Shown here piece by piece: positions 18,191-26,574 of a stretch of DNA of 64,000 nt; position 1 is the first letter of the stretch; each line of letters begins with the position of its first letter. Under the pieces are notes generated by a model. The model had not been told where the DNA came from. It ran no database searches and was given only the letters and a program-made list of their open reading frames with translations. Both the position numbers and the translations under genes were made by a program. The stretch is from Bradyrhizobium guangxiense (GTDB taxonomy: Bacteria > Pseudomonadota > Alphaproteobacteria > Rhizobiales > Xanthobacteraceae), in assembly GCF_004114915.1 (NCBI RefSeq), contig NZ_CP022219.1, positions 62,001 to 126,000 on the forward strand, written 5' to 3'.

Positions 18191-19335
18191 CTGCTCCGTT
18201 GAAACATGCCGATCCCGTCAATGTCGAGGTCGCGCTGGAGAACCGCGCCTATGACATCGTCATCGGCCGCGGCGTGCTGGCCTCGCTCGGCGAGCGGGTC
18301 GCAGCATTGCGGCCGGGCGTGCGCACCGCGATCGTGACGGACCGCACGGTGGCAAAGCACTGGCTCGAACCGACCGAGGCCTCGCTCGCCGCGGCCGGCA
18401 TTCCGACCTCGCGCATCGTGGTCGAGGAAGGCGAGATCTCGAAGACCTATGCTGGCCTGGAGAAGGTTAGCGAAGCCCTGATCGCCGCGAAGATCGAGCG
18501 CAACGATCTCGTCATCGCGCTCGGTGGCGGCGTGGTCGGCGATCTCGCCGGCTTTGCCGCGGCGATCCTGCGTCGCGGCGTCGATTTCGTGCAGGTGCCG
18601 ACCTCGCTCCTGGCGCAGGTCGATTCATCCGTCGGCGGCAAGACCGGCATCAACTCGCCGCAGGGCAAGAACCTGCTGGGGGCCTTCCACCAGCCGGTGC
18701 TTGTCGTCGCCGACACCGCCGTGCTCGACACGCTGTCGCCGCGCCAGTTCCGCGCCGGCTATGCCGAGGTCGCCAAATATGGCGTGCTCGGGGATGAAGC
18801 CTTCTTCGGCTGGCTGGAGAAGAACCATTCCGACATCTTCAAGGGCGGTTCGGCGCGCGAGCACGCGATTGCAACCTCCTGCCGCGCCAAGGCCGGCGTG
18901 GTGTCGCGCGACGAGCGCGAGACCGGCGAGCGCGCGCTGCTCAATCTCGGCCACACCTTCGGCCACGCGCTGGAAGCGGCGACCGGTTTCTCCGACCGCC
19001 TGTTCCATGGCGAGGGCGTCGCGATCGGCATGACGCTGGCGGCGCAGTTCTCGGCAAGGCTCGGGATGATCGGCGCGGCCGATGCCGCACGCATCGAGCG
19101 TCACCTGATCGAGGCCGGCCTGCCGACGCGCCTGCAGGACATCGCGGGCTTTGCCCAGGAAGGGCTCGCCGATGCCGACGCGCTGATGGCCCTGATGGCG
19201 CAGGACAAGAAGGTCAAGCGCGGCAAGCTCACCTTCATCCTGCTGGAAGCCGTCGGGCGCGCGGTGATCGCAAAGGATGTCGAGCCGGCGCCGGTGCGCG
19301 ACTTCCTGAAGGACAAGCTCGCCCTCAAGGCGTGA
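18187..19335 (+). CDS. aroB: 3-dehydroquinate synthase
   Basis: AroB converts DAHP to 3-dehydroquinate using NAD and a divalent metal. The 382-residue protein shows the NAD-binding GGGVVGDLAGF, the core motif TSLLAQVDSSVGGKTGIN, and the metal ligands in NLGHTFGHALE and FHGEGVAIGM. It overlaps aroK by four bases and precedes the CorC-like gene by 22 bases, so the three may form one transcript. Confidence 0.97.
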   Translation: MTAPLKHADPVNVEVALENRAYDIVIGRGVLASLGERVAALRPGVRTAIVTDRTVAKHWLEPTEASLAAAGIPTSRIVVEEGEISKTYAGLEKVSEALIAAKIERNDLVIALGGGVVGDLAGFAAAILRRGVDFVQVPTSLLAQVDSSVGGKTGINSPQGKNLLGAFHQPVLVVADTAVLDTLSPRQFRAGYAEVAKYGVLGDEAFFGWLEKNHSDIFKGGSAREHAIATSCRAKAGVVSRDERETGERALLNLGHTFGHALEAATGFSDRLFHGEGVAIGMTLAAQFSARLGMIGAADAARIERHLIEAGLPTRLQDIAGFAQEGLADADALMALMAQDKKVKRGKLTFILLEAVGRAVIAKDVEPAPVRDFLKDKLALKA

Positions 19336-19357
19336 TACTGGCTCTGTCGAGTGATGC

Positions 19358-20662
19358 ATGGACTGGCTCGGATTCACCATCGTCGTCCTCTGCCTCTTGG
19401 TCTCGGCGTTCTTCGCCGCCAGCGAGACCGCGCTGACCGGCGCCTCGCGCGCCAGCATGCTGAGGCTCTCCAAGCAGGGTAATCGCGACGCCGACGTCGT
19501 CTCCGATCTGCTCGACATGCGCGAGCGCCTGATCGGCGCGCTGCTGCTCGGCAACAACATCGCCAATATCGGCTCCTCGGCGATCGCGACCGCCATCTTC
19601 ACGGCCTGGTTCGGCGATGTCGGCGTGCTCTATGCGACCGGCGTGATGACCGCGCTGGTCGTGATCTTCGCGGAAGTGCTGCCCAAGACCATCGCCATCA
19701 ACGCGCCCGATCGCGTCGCGCTCGCGGTGGCCCGCCCGATGCGGCTCACCATGTACGTGCTCGGGCCGCTGCTGCGCATCGTCGAAGTCGTCGTGCGCCT
19801 CTTGCTGCGCCTGTTCGGCCTCGCCGGCGAGCACCAGGCGATCCTGTCACCGACCGAGCGTCTGCGCGGCGCGGTCGACCTGCTGCATCACGAGGGCAAG
19901 TTCGAGAAGCAGGACCGCGACATGCTCGGCGGTCTCCTGGACTTGCGCGAGCTCCAGGTCTCCGACGTCATGATCCATCGCACCGAGATGATGATGATCA
20001 ACGCCGACCTGCCGCCGGAAGAGCTGGTGCGCGAGGTGCTGGCGACCGAGTACACCCGCATTCCGCTGTGGCGCGAGAAGCCGGAGAACATCATCGGCGT
20101 GCTCCACGCCAAGGATCTCTTGCGCGCGATCCGTGCCTCGGATGGCGACACCTCGCGCATCGACGTCTCCACCATCGCGCTGCCGCCCTGGTTCGTGCCG
20201 GAGATGCGGCCCGTGTCCGATCAGCTGAAGGCATTCCGCCGCCGCAAGACCCATTTCGCGCTGGTCGTCGACGAGTACGGCGAAGTTGAAGGTCTCGTGA
20301 CGCTGGAAGACATTCTGGAAGAGATCGTCGGCGATATCTCCGACGAGCACGACGTCGTGGTCGCGGGTGTGCGCGCCCAGCCGGACGGCTCGGTCGTGGT
20401 CGACGGCTCGGTGCCGATCCGCGACCTCAACCGCGCCATGGACTGGCATCTGCCTGATGAAGAGGCAACCACGGTCGCCGGCCTCGTCATTCACGAGGCG
20501 CGCTCCATCCCCGACCGTGGCCAGAGTTTCACCTTCCACGGCTTCCGCTTCCGCGTCCTCCGCCGCGAGCGCAACCGCATCACCGCGCTCCGTATTTCGC
20601 CGGTGCCGCGCGAGGCGGAGCTGGAAGAGGCCAAGCCGAGGCGGGCGGGGACGTCGTTCTAG
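19358..20662 (+). CDS. CNNM/CorC/HlyC-family transporter-like protein
   Basis: A 434-residue protein with an N-terminal DUF21 (CNNM) membrane domain (about 1-190; several helices, beginning LGFTIVVLCLLVSAFFA), a CBS pair (about 205-335; MIHRTEMMMIN, ALVVDEYGEVEGLVTLEDILEE) and a C-terminal CorC_HlyC domain. Members are linked to magnesium or cobalt efflux and metal tolerance; some older names call them hemolysins. It follows aroB closely. The specific ion is not determinable from the sequence. Confidence 0.92.
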   Translation: MDWLGFTIVVLCLLVSAFFAASETALTGASRASMLRLSKQGNRDADVVSDLLDMRERLIGALLLGNNIANIGSSAIATAIFTAWFGDVGVLYATGVMTALVVIFAEVLPKTIAINAPDRVALAVARPMRLTMYVLGPLLRIVEVVVRLLLRLFGLAGEHQAILSPTERLRGAVDLLHHEGKFEKQDRDMLGGLLDLRELQVSDVMIHRTEMMMINADLPPEELVREVLATEYTRIPLWREKPENIIGVLHAKDLLRAIRASDGDTSRIDVSTIALPPWFVPEMRPVSDQLKAFRRRKTHFALVVDEYGEVEGLVTLEDILEEIVGDISDEHDVVVAGVRAQPDGSVVVDGSVPIRDLNRAMDWHLPDEEATTVAGLVIHEARSIPDRGQSFTFHGFRFRVLRRERNRITALRISPVPREAELEEAKPRRAGTSF

Positions 20663-20663
20663 A

Positions 20664-20774
20664 CCCTCATAGTGAGGAGGCGCGTCAGCGCCGTCTCGAA
20701 CCATGAAGGCCCGGCTGCGACATCGCGGCCTGCACCCTTCAAGACGCGCCCAAGAGCGCGCTCCTCAGGATGAG
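20664..20774. repeat. Dispersed palindromic repeat, family 1 (paired)
   Basis: Two facing half units: CCTCATAGTGAGGAGGCGCG plus hairpin at the left and GCGCGCTCCTCAGGATGAGG at the right. It fills the gap between the convergent CorC-like gene and bolA. Confidence 0.7.
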
Positions 20775-20809
20775 GGGAATGGCGTGATTTGCCTTGCGAA
20801 TTGGCGGAG

Positions 20810-21079
20810 CTAGCTCCCGCCTTCCCCCGGCGCCTTGGCCTGGATCGCCAGCGCGTGCACGCTGCCGGCAAGTTCCGCGGTCAGCGCTGAATTTATCATG
20901 CGATGGCGCTCGACCCGGCTCTTCCCTTTGAAGGCATCAGATACAATATAAACGCGGAAGTGCGTCTCGCCGCCGGGCCGATGGCCGGCATGGCCCTCAT
21001 GCAAATGTGACTCGTCGACGACTTGCAGGCTTTCCGGCGTGAAAGCTTCCTGCAACTTGTTGCTGATAGTCTCGTGCAT
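20810..21079 (-). CDS. bolA: BolA-family protein
   Basis: An 89-residue BolA protein. The class features are visible: HLHEGHAGH with His residues that can hold a [2Fe-2S] cluster together with a monothiol glutaredoxin, VVSDAFKG-like IVSDAFKGKSRVERHRMI, and VHALAIQAKAP at the C-terminus. BolA proteins act in iron-sulfur trafficking and sometimes as regulators. Start ATG at 21079, with an in-frame ATG two codons upstream. Divergent from the J-domain gene. Confidence 0.95.
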   Translation of the reverse strand: MHETISNKLQEAFTPESLQVVDESHLHEGHAGHRPGGETHFRVYIVSDAFKGKSRVERHRMINSALTAELAGSVHALAIQAKAPGEGGS

Positions 21080-21191
21080 AACCATGTTGTGCCATTCGGG
21101 TGCAGAGGTCGCACCCCGTTATTTGCCGGGTTTGCCGCGAATTGCAATGTCAAGACTTGAAGGTTTTTGCATTGCGTAGTCAAAGTCAGCC

Positions 21192-21821
21192 ATGCCGATC
21201 GATTCATCAAAATTCTTCGACTCCATCCGCGTCAAGCCGCGGGGCAAGCAGCCGGAAGTGAAACCGCGCGACACCGCGGTCAATTGCGAGTGGGCGGGCT
21301 GCGCCAACAAGGGCGCGCACCGCGCGCCGAAGGGCCGTGAGAACCAGCGCGAGTACTGGCACTTCTGCCTCGACCACGTGCGCGAGTACAACCAGAACTA
21401 CAATTTCTTCTCCGGCATGAATGCCGAAGCCGTTGCGCGCTACCAGAAGGATGCGCTGACCGGCCATCGCCCGACCTGGAAGATGGGCGCCAATGGCGGC
21501 AAGAAGGGTGCGGAAGAGATCGACATGGCGTCCGATCCTTTCAGCATGTTCAGCGAGATCAACGGCCGCGCCAGCTGGCGCAAGGGTCCCGAAGCGGAGC
21601 CCAAGGCCGAGACGCGCAAGGTGATGAACGCCGAGCGCAAGGCGCTCCAGGTCATGGGCCTCGGCCCCAGCGCCACGCTCGCCGACGTCAAGACCAAGTA
21701 CAAGGCGCTGGTGAAGCAGCACCACCCCGATGCCAACGGCGGCGACCGCTCCACCGAGGATCGCCTGATCGAGATCATCAAGGCGTATAATTATCTGAAG
21801 ACGGTGGTGCGCGAGGCCTGA
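21192..21821 (+). CDS. J-domain (DnaJ-like) protein
   Basis: A 209-residue protein whose C-terminal 65 residues form a J domain (ALQVMGLGPSATLADVKTKY, then the HPD motif in KQHHPDANGG). J domains stimulate Hsp70 ATPase. The N-terminal part (about residues 25-100) is a conserved alpha-proteobacterial region with a CxxxG / HFCLDHVREYNQNYNFF pattern, of unknown role. It is divergent to bolA, separated by about 110 bases. Confidence 0.92.
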   Translation: MPIDSSKFFDSIRVKPRGKQPEVKPRDTAVNCEWAGCANKGAHRAPKGRENQREYWHFCLDHVREYNQNYNFFSGMNAEAVARYQKDALTGHRPTWKMGANGGKKGAEEIDMASDPFSMFSEINGRASWRKGPEAEPKAETRKVMNAERKALQVMGLGPSATLADVKTKYKALVKQHHPDANGGDRSTEDRLIEIIKAYNYLKTVVREA

Positions 21822-21841
21822 GCCTCTCGCCACATCCTCGG

Positions 21842-21998
21842 TTGTCGTCCCGGACAAGCGAAGCGCAGATCCGGGACCCACAACCCCAGGGAGCGGTTTG
21901 GCGAAGACTCGTAGTGAAAAAGTCTTCGCTGGTACTGACACCTTCATTCATCGATAAATCACGCGGCATGGGTCCCTGCCTTCGCAGGGACGACAGCG
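21842..21998. repeat. Dispersed palindromic repeat, family 3
   Basis: Close copy of the element at 16094-16240 with the ends TTGTCGTCCCGGACAAGCG and CTTCGCAGGGACGACAG and the inner GTTTGGCGAAGACT. Lies after the J-domain gene and before the frameshifted citrate synthase, both of which point toward it. Confidence 0.8.
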
Positions 21999-22041
21999 GA
22001 GGATTGGCTCCGCCATCGCCTCACCCAACCCTGCTGCGCAC

Positions 22042-23135
22042 CTACGCCTCCGGCATCGCCCCGACATAAGACGAGCTCGGCCGGATCAACCGCCCCGTCC
22101 GCTGCTGCTCGCGGGCATGCGCGGTCCAGCCTGCGGCGCGCGCGACCGCGAAGATGGGCGTGAACGCCTGCCGCGGAATCGCCAGCGCATCGAGCAGGAT
22201 CGCGGTGAAGAACTCGACATTCGTCTCCAGCGGCCGCTCCGGATTCTTCTTGCGCAGCGCGCTGCGGATATACGCCTCGACCTCGCCGGCAAAGGGCAGA
22301 TCGGTGCCATCAGCCGCCAGCGCCTCGACCGCGGTCTTGAGCACGTCGGCGCGCGGATCGCGGACGCGATAGACGCGGTGGCCGAACCCCATCATGCGCT
22401 CGCCGCGGGCCAGCGCCGAATCCCCCCAGGGCTGGATCCGCTCGCGCGAGCCGATCGCATCGAGCATTTCCAGCACCGGCTCCGGCGCGCCGCCATGCAG
22501 CGGACCGGTCAGCGCGCAATAGCCGGCGGTGACGGCCGCGAACAGATCGGCCTGCGTCGAGGCCACCACGCGCGCGGTGAAGGTGGAGGCGTTCATGCCG
22601 TGATCGCTGGCGGTGACGAGATAGGCGTCGAGCGCCGTGACCTCGCGCGTTTCAGGCGCGCGCCCGTGCAGCATGCGCAGCGTGTCGGCGGCGTGGCTCA
22701 CATTGGGATCGGGCGCGACCGGCTCCAGGCCCTTGGCGCGCCGGACCAGCGCGCCCGCGATCACCGGGAAAGCGCCGACGATCGTCGCCTCGTGCTCCAG
22801 CCCGTGCTCGGCGCGCAGTCCGGCGACGGCCGCCCGAAAACCGTCGATGATGCCCATGCCGCGCGTCACCGGCGCAGGTCCGGCAGCCGCGCGAAAGCGC
22901 GCTCGCGCGCCGCGCCCAGCTGTGAGCGCACATTGGCTTCGGTGAGGGTGGTCTTGCTGGCGCCGTTCCAGAGCCGGGCGGTGACGCCCTCGAAGCTCGA
23001 GATGGCGGCGAGCCGTCCGACATGCTCGCCGGCAATGATCAGCTCGCCGCGTTCGCCGTCGACATGGCTCAGCACGGTCTCGGCCGCGGGAATGCCGTCC
23101 AACCCGATCTGGCTTTTGGTGAGGTGGATGTTCAT
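22042..23135 (-). pseudogene. Citrate synthase-family gene with a one-base frameshift
   Basis: A citrate synthase fold split into two frames. Residues from MNIHLTKSQIGLDG (ATG 23135, GGAGA seven bases upstream) to LPDLRR are in one frame that stops at TGA about 22865; homology resumes in the -1 frame with MGIIDGFRAA and runs to 22042. Restoring one G (CGG-GTG instead of CGGTG) near 22868 joins the frames into a 364-residue protein. Catalytic His in SDHGMNAST, GPLHGG and GFGHRVYR are kept; the aspartate usually found in NVDF reads Glu (NVEFF), an unusual choice. Either a recent inactivation or a sequencing error. Divergent from a helix-turn-helix citrate synthase. Confidence 0.88.
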
Positions 23136-23183
23136 GGCCCAAATCTCCTGTTCACGGAGAACAAGGTCAGGCCTCTCGACACA

Positions 23184-23210
23184 TTGATCAATCTTGATTA
23201 CATGAATCAA
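23184..23210. promoter_or_regulatory. Operator-like inverted repeats at the divergent citrate-synthase promoter
   Basis: TTGATCAA (23184-23191) followed by the perfect inverted repeat TTGATT-5-AATCAA (23194-23210). The second repeat ends one base before the ATG of the helix-turn-helix citrate synthase, and no ribosome-binding site precedes that ATG, so the mRNA could be leaderless. A protein bound here would block that gene and possibly the divergent one. Confidence 0.5.
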
Positions 23211-23211
23211 T

Positions 23212-24432
23212 ATGAAAAATTCCGAGGGGCTCTACCTCTCCGCCCGGGAGGCCGCCGCGGAGCTCGCGATCTCGCCGGCCACGCTCTACGCCTATGTCAG
23301 CCGCGGCCTGATCCGCTCCGAGCCGACCCCGGACTCCAGGAAGAACCGCTACCGGGCCGAGGATGTCCGGGCGCTGAAGGAGCGCCGTGTGCCATCGCCA
23401 GAGCCACGGGGATTGCGCTCCTTCGACGCCGATCTGCCGGTCATGGACACGGAGATCTCGACCATCACCGAGGAAGGCGCGATCTATCGCGGCGTCAATT
23501 GCGTCGATCTCGCCGAGAACGACACGCTGGAGCACACCGCGACGCTGCTCTGGGATGTCGCCGATGTCGACCCGTTCGCTCCGGATAATCAGCCTGAGCT
23601 CTCCGAAGAAATGCGCGTGATTGCGGAGGCCGCACGCCGGGCGGCCCCGATCGACCGCGCCATCGCCGTGCTCGCACTGGCCGCGAGCGTCGATCCCCGC
23701 GCCTTCACCCGCGCGCCCGATGGCCGCGCCATGGTCGGCGGCCGCATCGTCCGCCTGCTGGTTGCGACCATGCTCAATGCCGAACCCTCGCCCGCACCGT
23801 TGCATCAGCAGATCGCAACCGCCTGGGCGGCGGACAACAAGCACGCGCCCGATCTGATCCGCCGCGCGCTGGTGCTGCTCGCCGATCACGAGCTCAACGC
23901 CTCGACCTTCACCGCGCGCTGCGCCGCTTCCACCGGCCTCAACCTCTATGATGCCGTCATCGCCGGCCTCGCGGCGCTGAAAGGCCCGAAGCATGGCGGC
24001 GCCGGCGTCCTGGCTTCGCAACTCGTCAAGACGCTGATCGATCGCGACGTCGCGCCTGTTGTGCGCGAGCGCGTCGCGCTCGGCGAGCGCTTTGCCGGCT
24101 TCGGCCACGGCGTCTACAAGCGCGGCGATCCCCGCGCGCAGTCGCTGCTCAACGCGCTCTCGCGCGCCGGCGCACCGCGCAAATTCACCCGCGAGGTGCC
24201 TGAGCGGATCGCGGAAGCCACCGGCGAGTTCGTCAACATCGACTATGCGCTCGCCGTGCTCGTGCACGCGCTGCGCCTGCCCGCAGGCAGCGAGCTCGCC
24301 TTGTTCGCGATGGCCCGCAGCGTTGGCTGGATCGCCCATGCCAGCGAGCAATTGCAGTTCGGCAAGCTGATCAGGCCGCGGGCAAGATATGTGGGACCCG
24401 CGCCGGGGCGAAGGGTGGGGGGCGCTGGTTAG
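23212..24432 (+). CDS. Citrate synthase-family protein with N-terminal helix-turn-helix
   Basis: A 406-residue protein. Residues 7-55 form a MerR/excisionase-like helix-turn-helix (YLSAREAAAELAISPATLY, then SRGLIR and KNRYRAEDV), the rest a citrate synthase fold. Active-site residues are His226 (ADHELNAST), His261 (GPKHGG), His299 (GFGHGVYK) and Asp344 (NIDY); the Arg usual after GFGH is replaced by Gly. The catalytic residues suggest retained acetyl/acyl-CoA chemistry; the DNA-binding module suggests autoregulation. Divergent to another citrate synthase gene with a symmetrical sequence overlapping the start. Likely a citrate or methylcitrate synthase isoform; substrate unknown. Confidence 0.85.
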   Translation: MKNSEGLYLSAREAAAELAISPATLYAYVSRGLIRSEPTPDSRKNRYRAEDVRALKERRVPSPEPRGLRSFDADLPVMDTEISTITEEGAIYRGVNCVDLAENDTLEHTATLLWDVADVDPFAPDNQPELSEEMRVIAEAARRAAPIDRAIAVLALAASVDPRAFTRAPDGRAMVGGRIVRLLVATMLNAEPSPAPLHQQIATAWAADNKHAPDLIRRALVLLADHELNASTFTARCAASTGLNLYDAVIAGLAALKGPKHGGAGVLASQLVKTLIDRDVAPVVRERVALGERFAGFGHGVYKRGDPRAQSLLNALSRAGAPRKFTREVPERIAEATGEFVNIDYALAVLVHALRLPAGSELALFAMARSVGWIAHASEQLQFGKLIRPRARYVGPAPGRRVGGAG

Positions 24433-24480
24433 AAACTCTGCGAGCGGGGCGCCCGACGACACCTTTGGTGTGGCGGCAGC

Positions 24481-25140
24481 CTAACCCCGCGGCTTTGCCG
24501 TTGCGACGATGCCGTTCTGGCGGCGACGGTAGTACCAGACACCAAGGCCCCCCACGATCGCCACGCCCACCACGGTCAGCATCCAGATGTGCTTGCCGAC
24601 ATGCGCATGGTGGTGCAGCCCGGCATATTCGTGCAGCGCCGACACCGCCAGCACGCCCGGCAGCACATGGGCGGGGGCCCAGACCAGGATCGCCGGGATG
24701 TTCACCGCGTAGAACTTCGCGGGCGTCATGCCGAGCGCGCCGGCCGTGACCGGGACGAAGGCGCGGATCGGCGGCACGAAGCGGGCGAAGAACACGGCCC
24801 AGGTGCCGAAGCGGTGGAAGAAGCTCTCGCTCTCGGCGACCACGCGCGGATAATTGGTCAGCGGCCAGGTGTTAAGGATCTCGCGCTGGCGCCGGTGCCC
24901 CGTCCAATAGGCCGAGCCGTCACCGAGCACGGCGCCGCTTGCTGCCGCCAGCAGCACCCATGGCAGCGCCAGCTCGCCGCCCGGAATCAGCGCGCTCAGT
25001 GCCAGGATGATGGTCGAGCCGGGGATCACCGATCCCACCACCGGAACGGCTTCGAGCAGCGCAGCCAGAAACAGGGTCAGATAGGCCAGCCACGGATGGG
25101 CGGAAACGAAGGCGATGAGGGGATCGAGAAAGGATGTCAC
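24481..25140 (-). CDS. DedA/SNARE-associated family membrane protein
   Basis: A 219-residue DedA-family protein: several hydrophobic segments, the family core FLAALLEAVPVVGSVIPG, the acidic/basic GDGSAYWTGH region and the conserved FARFVPPIRAFVPVTAGAL. DedA proteins work in membrane-potential-dependent phospholipid (undecaprenyl phosphate) recycling. The C-terminus adds one more membrane segment and a basic tail. Monocistronic; divergent to cobS across a 294-base gap in which I see no clear promoter or riboswitch. Confidence 0.92.
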   Translation of the reverse strand: MTSFLDPLIAFVSAHPWLAYLTLFLAALLEAVPVVGSVIPGSTIILALSALIPGGELALPWVLLAAASGAVLGDGSAYWTGHRRQREILNTWPLTNYPRVVAESESFFHRFGTWAVFFARFVPPIRAFVPVTAGALGMTPAKFYAVNIPAILVWAPAHVLPGVLAVSALHEYAGLHHHAHVGKHIWMLTVVGVAIVGGLGVWYYRRRQNGIVATAKPRG

Positions 25141-25434
25141 GTCGTCTCTTGGAGGGCTGGAGCATGGGGGCTTCGGACCCTACATAAGTAGCTGCATACG
25201 GCCAAAGTGCCATTCGCACGGGACGGGCGTGACCCGCCTGAATTTGGGCGTGATTCGCAAGGCAGCCCTCCAAAAACTGCGTTCCTTGCCTATCTAGATG
25301 AAAAGACAACGGAACTTTGATTGGGGGGCGGGCTTCTGCCGGCTCCTTGTCTCTGATAGGTTGATTTTCAGCACCCAGCCGCAGCCAACGTGCGAATAAC
25401 CGGTTTCGGGACCGCCCGGGACCTCGGAGGATTG

Positions 25435-26433
25435 ATGACGACCGCCGCCATGTCCAAAGTTGAGGAAGTTTCCGGTTTGCCCGACATGAAGGTGTCGGTG
25501 CGCCAGGTGTTCGGGATCGACAGCGATCTCGAAGTCCCGGCCTATTCCGAAGTCGATCCTCACGTGCCCGAAGTCGATTCCGATTACCGCTTCGACCGCG
25601 CCACCACGCTCGCCATTCTCGCGGGCTTTGCCAAGAACCGCCGCGTGATGGTGACCGGCTATCACGGCACCGGCAAATCCACCCATATCGAGCAGGTCGC
25701 CGCCCGCCTGAACTGGCCCTGCGTGCGCGTCACCCTCGACAGCCACATCAGCCGTATCGACCTCGTCGGCAAGGACTCCATCGTGGTCCGTGACGGCAAG
25801 CAGGTCACCGAATTCCGCGACGGCATCCTGCCCTGGGCGCTCCAGCACAACGTCGCGCTGGTGTTCGACGAATACGACGCCGGCCGCCCGGACGTGATGT
25901 TCGTGATTCAGCGCGTGCTCGAAGTCTCCGGCCGCTTGACGCTGCTCGACCAGAACAAGGTGATCAAGCCGCACCCGGCGTTCCGCCTTTTCGCGACCGC
26001 GAATACGGTCGGCCTCGGCGACACCTCGGGCCTCTATCACGGCACCCAGCAGATCAACCAGGGCCAGATGGACCGCTGGTCGATCGTCACCACGCTGAAC
26101 TATCTCAGCCATGACGAGGAAGTGGAGATCGTGCTGGCCAAGGCCAAGCACTATCGCACCCAGGAAGGTCGCGACATCGTCAACAAGATGGTGCGCCTTG
26201 CCGATCTCACCCGCAACGCCTTCGCAAATGGCGATCTGTCGACGGTGATGAGCCCGCGCACGGTGATCACCTGGGCGGAAAACTCGGACATCTTCGGAGA
26301 TATCGGCTTCGCCTTCCGCGTCACCTTCCTCAACAAATGCGACGAGCTCGAGCGCCCCCTGGTCGCCGAGTTCTATCAGCGCTGCTTCAACGCCGAGCTG
26401 CCGGAATCGGCGGTGAACGTGGCGCTCAGCTGA
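25435..26433 (+). CDS. cobS: Cobaltochelatase subunit CobS
   Basis: CobS is the AAA+ ATPase that with CobT drives CobN to insert cobalt into the corrin ring in the aerobic vitamin B12 route. The 332-residue protein has Walker [10 protein letters not shown], Walker [10 protein letters not shown] and the downstream arginine-finger region. The N-terminal segment ([19 protein letters not shown]) is typical. ATG at 25435 has GGAGG upstream. It is followed by cobT after 141 bases that are almost wholly a repeat element. Confidence 0.96.
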   Translation: MTTAAMSKVEEVSGLPDMKVSVRQVFGIDSDLEVPAYSEVDPHVPEVDSDYRFDRATTLAILAGFAKNRRVMVTGYHGTGKSTHIEQVAARLNWPCVRVTLDSHISRIDLVGKDSIVVRDGKQVTEFRDGILPWALQHNVALVFDEYDAGRPDVMFVIQRVLEVSGRLTLLDQNKVIKPHPAFRLFATANTVGLGDTSGLYHGTQQINQGQMDRWSIVTTLNYLSHDEEVEIVLAKAKHYRTQEGRDIVNKMVRLADLTRNAFANGDLSTVMSPRTVITWAENSDIFGDIGFAFRVTFLNKCDELERPLVAEFYQRCFNAELPESAVNVALS

Positions 26434-26446
26434 TCTTTCTCGCGGT

Positions 26447-26564
26447 ATGTCGTCCCGGCGAACGCCGGGCGGCACGCCGCGTGATGCTCAATAGAACGAC
26501 GCTGATAGTTTCCTGATACAGAGCGGCCGGTGGTTATGGGTCCCGGCGTTCGTCGGGACGACAG
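26447..26564. repeat. Family-3-like repeat filling the cobS-cobT gap
   Basis: An element bounded by TGTCGTCCCGGCGAACGCCG and CGGCGTTCGTCGGGACGACA. It has the outer words of family 3 but a divergent core. It occupies 118 of the 141 bases between cobS and cobT, so it is probably transcribed as a hairpin inside the operon. Confidence 0.7.
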
Positions 26565-26574
26565 ATAGGGTCAG

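Noticed and set aside
23160..23210. FNR/FixK box at the citrate-synthase promoter
   Set aside because: TTGAT and ATCAA are present but with a seven-base spacer instead of four, so the standard FNR/FixK site is not matched.
25141..25434. Cobalamin riboswitch upstream of cobS
   Set aside because: I could not find the B12-box or a convincing multi-stem layout by eye, so none is claimed.
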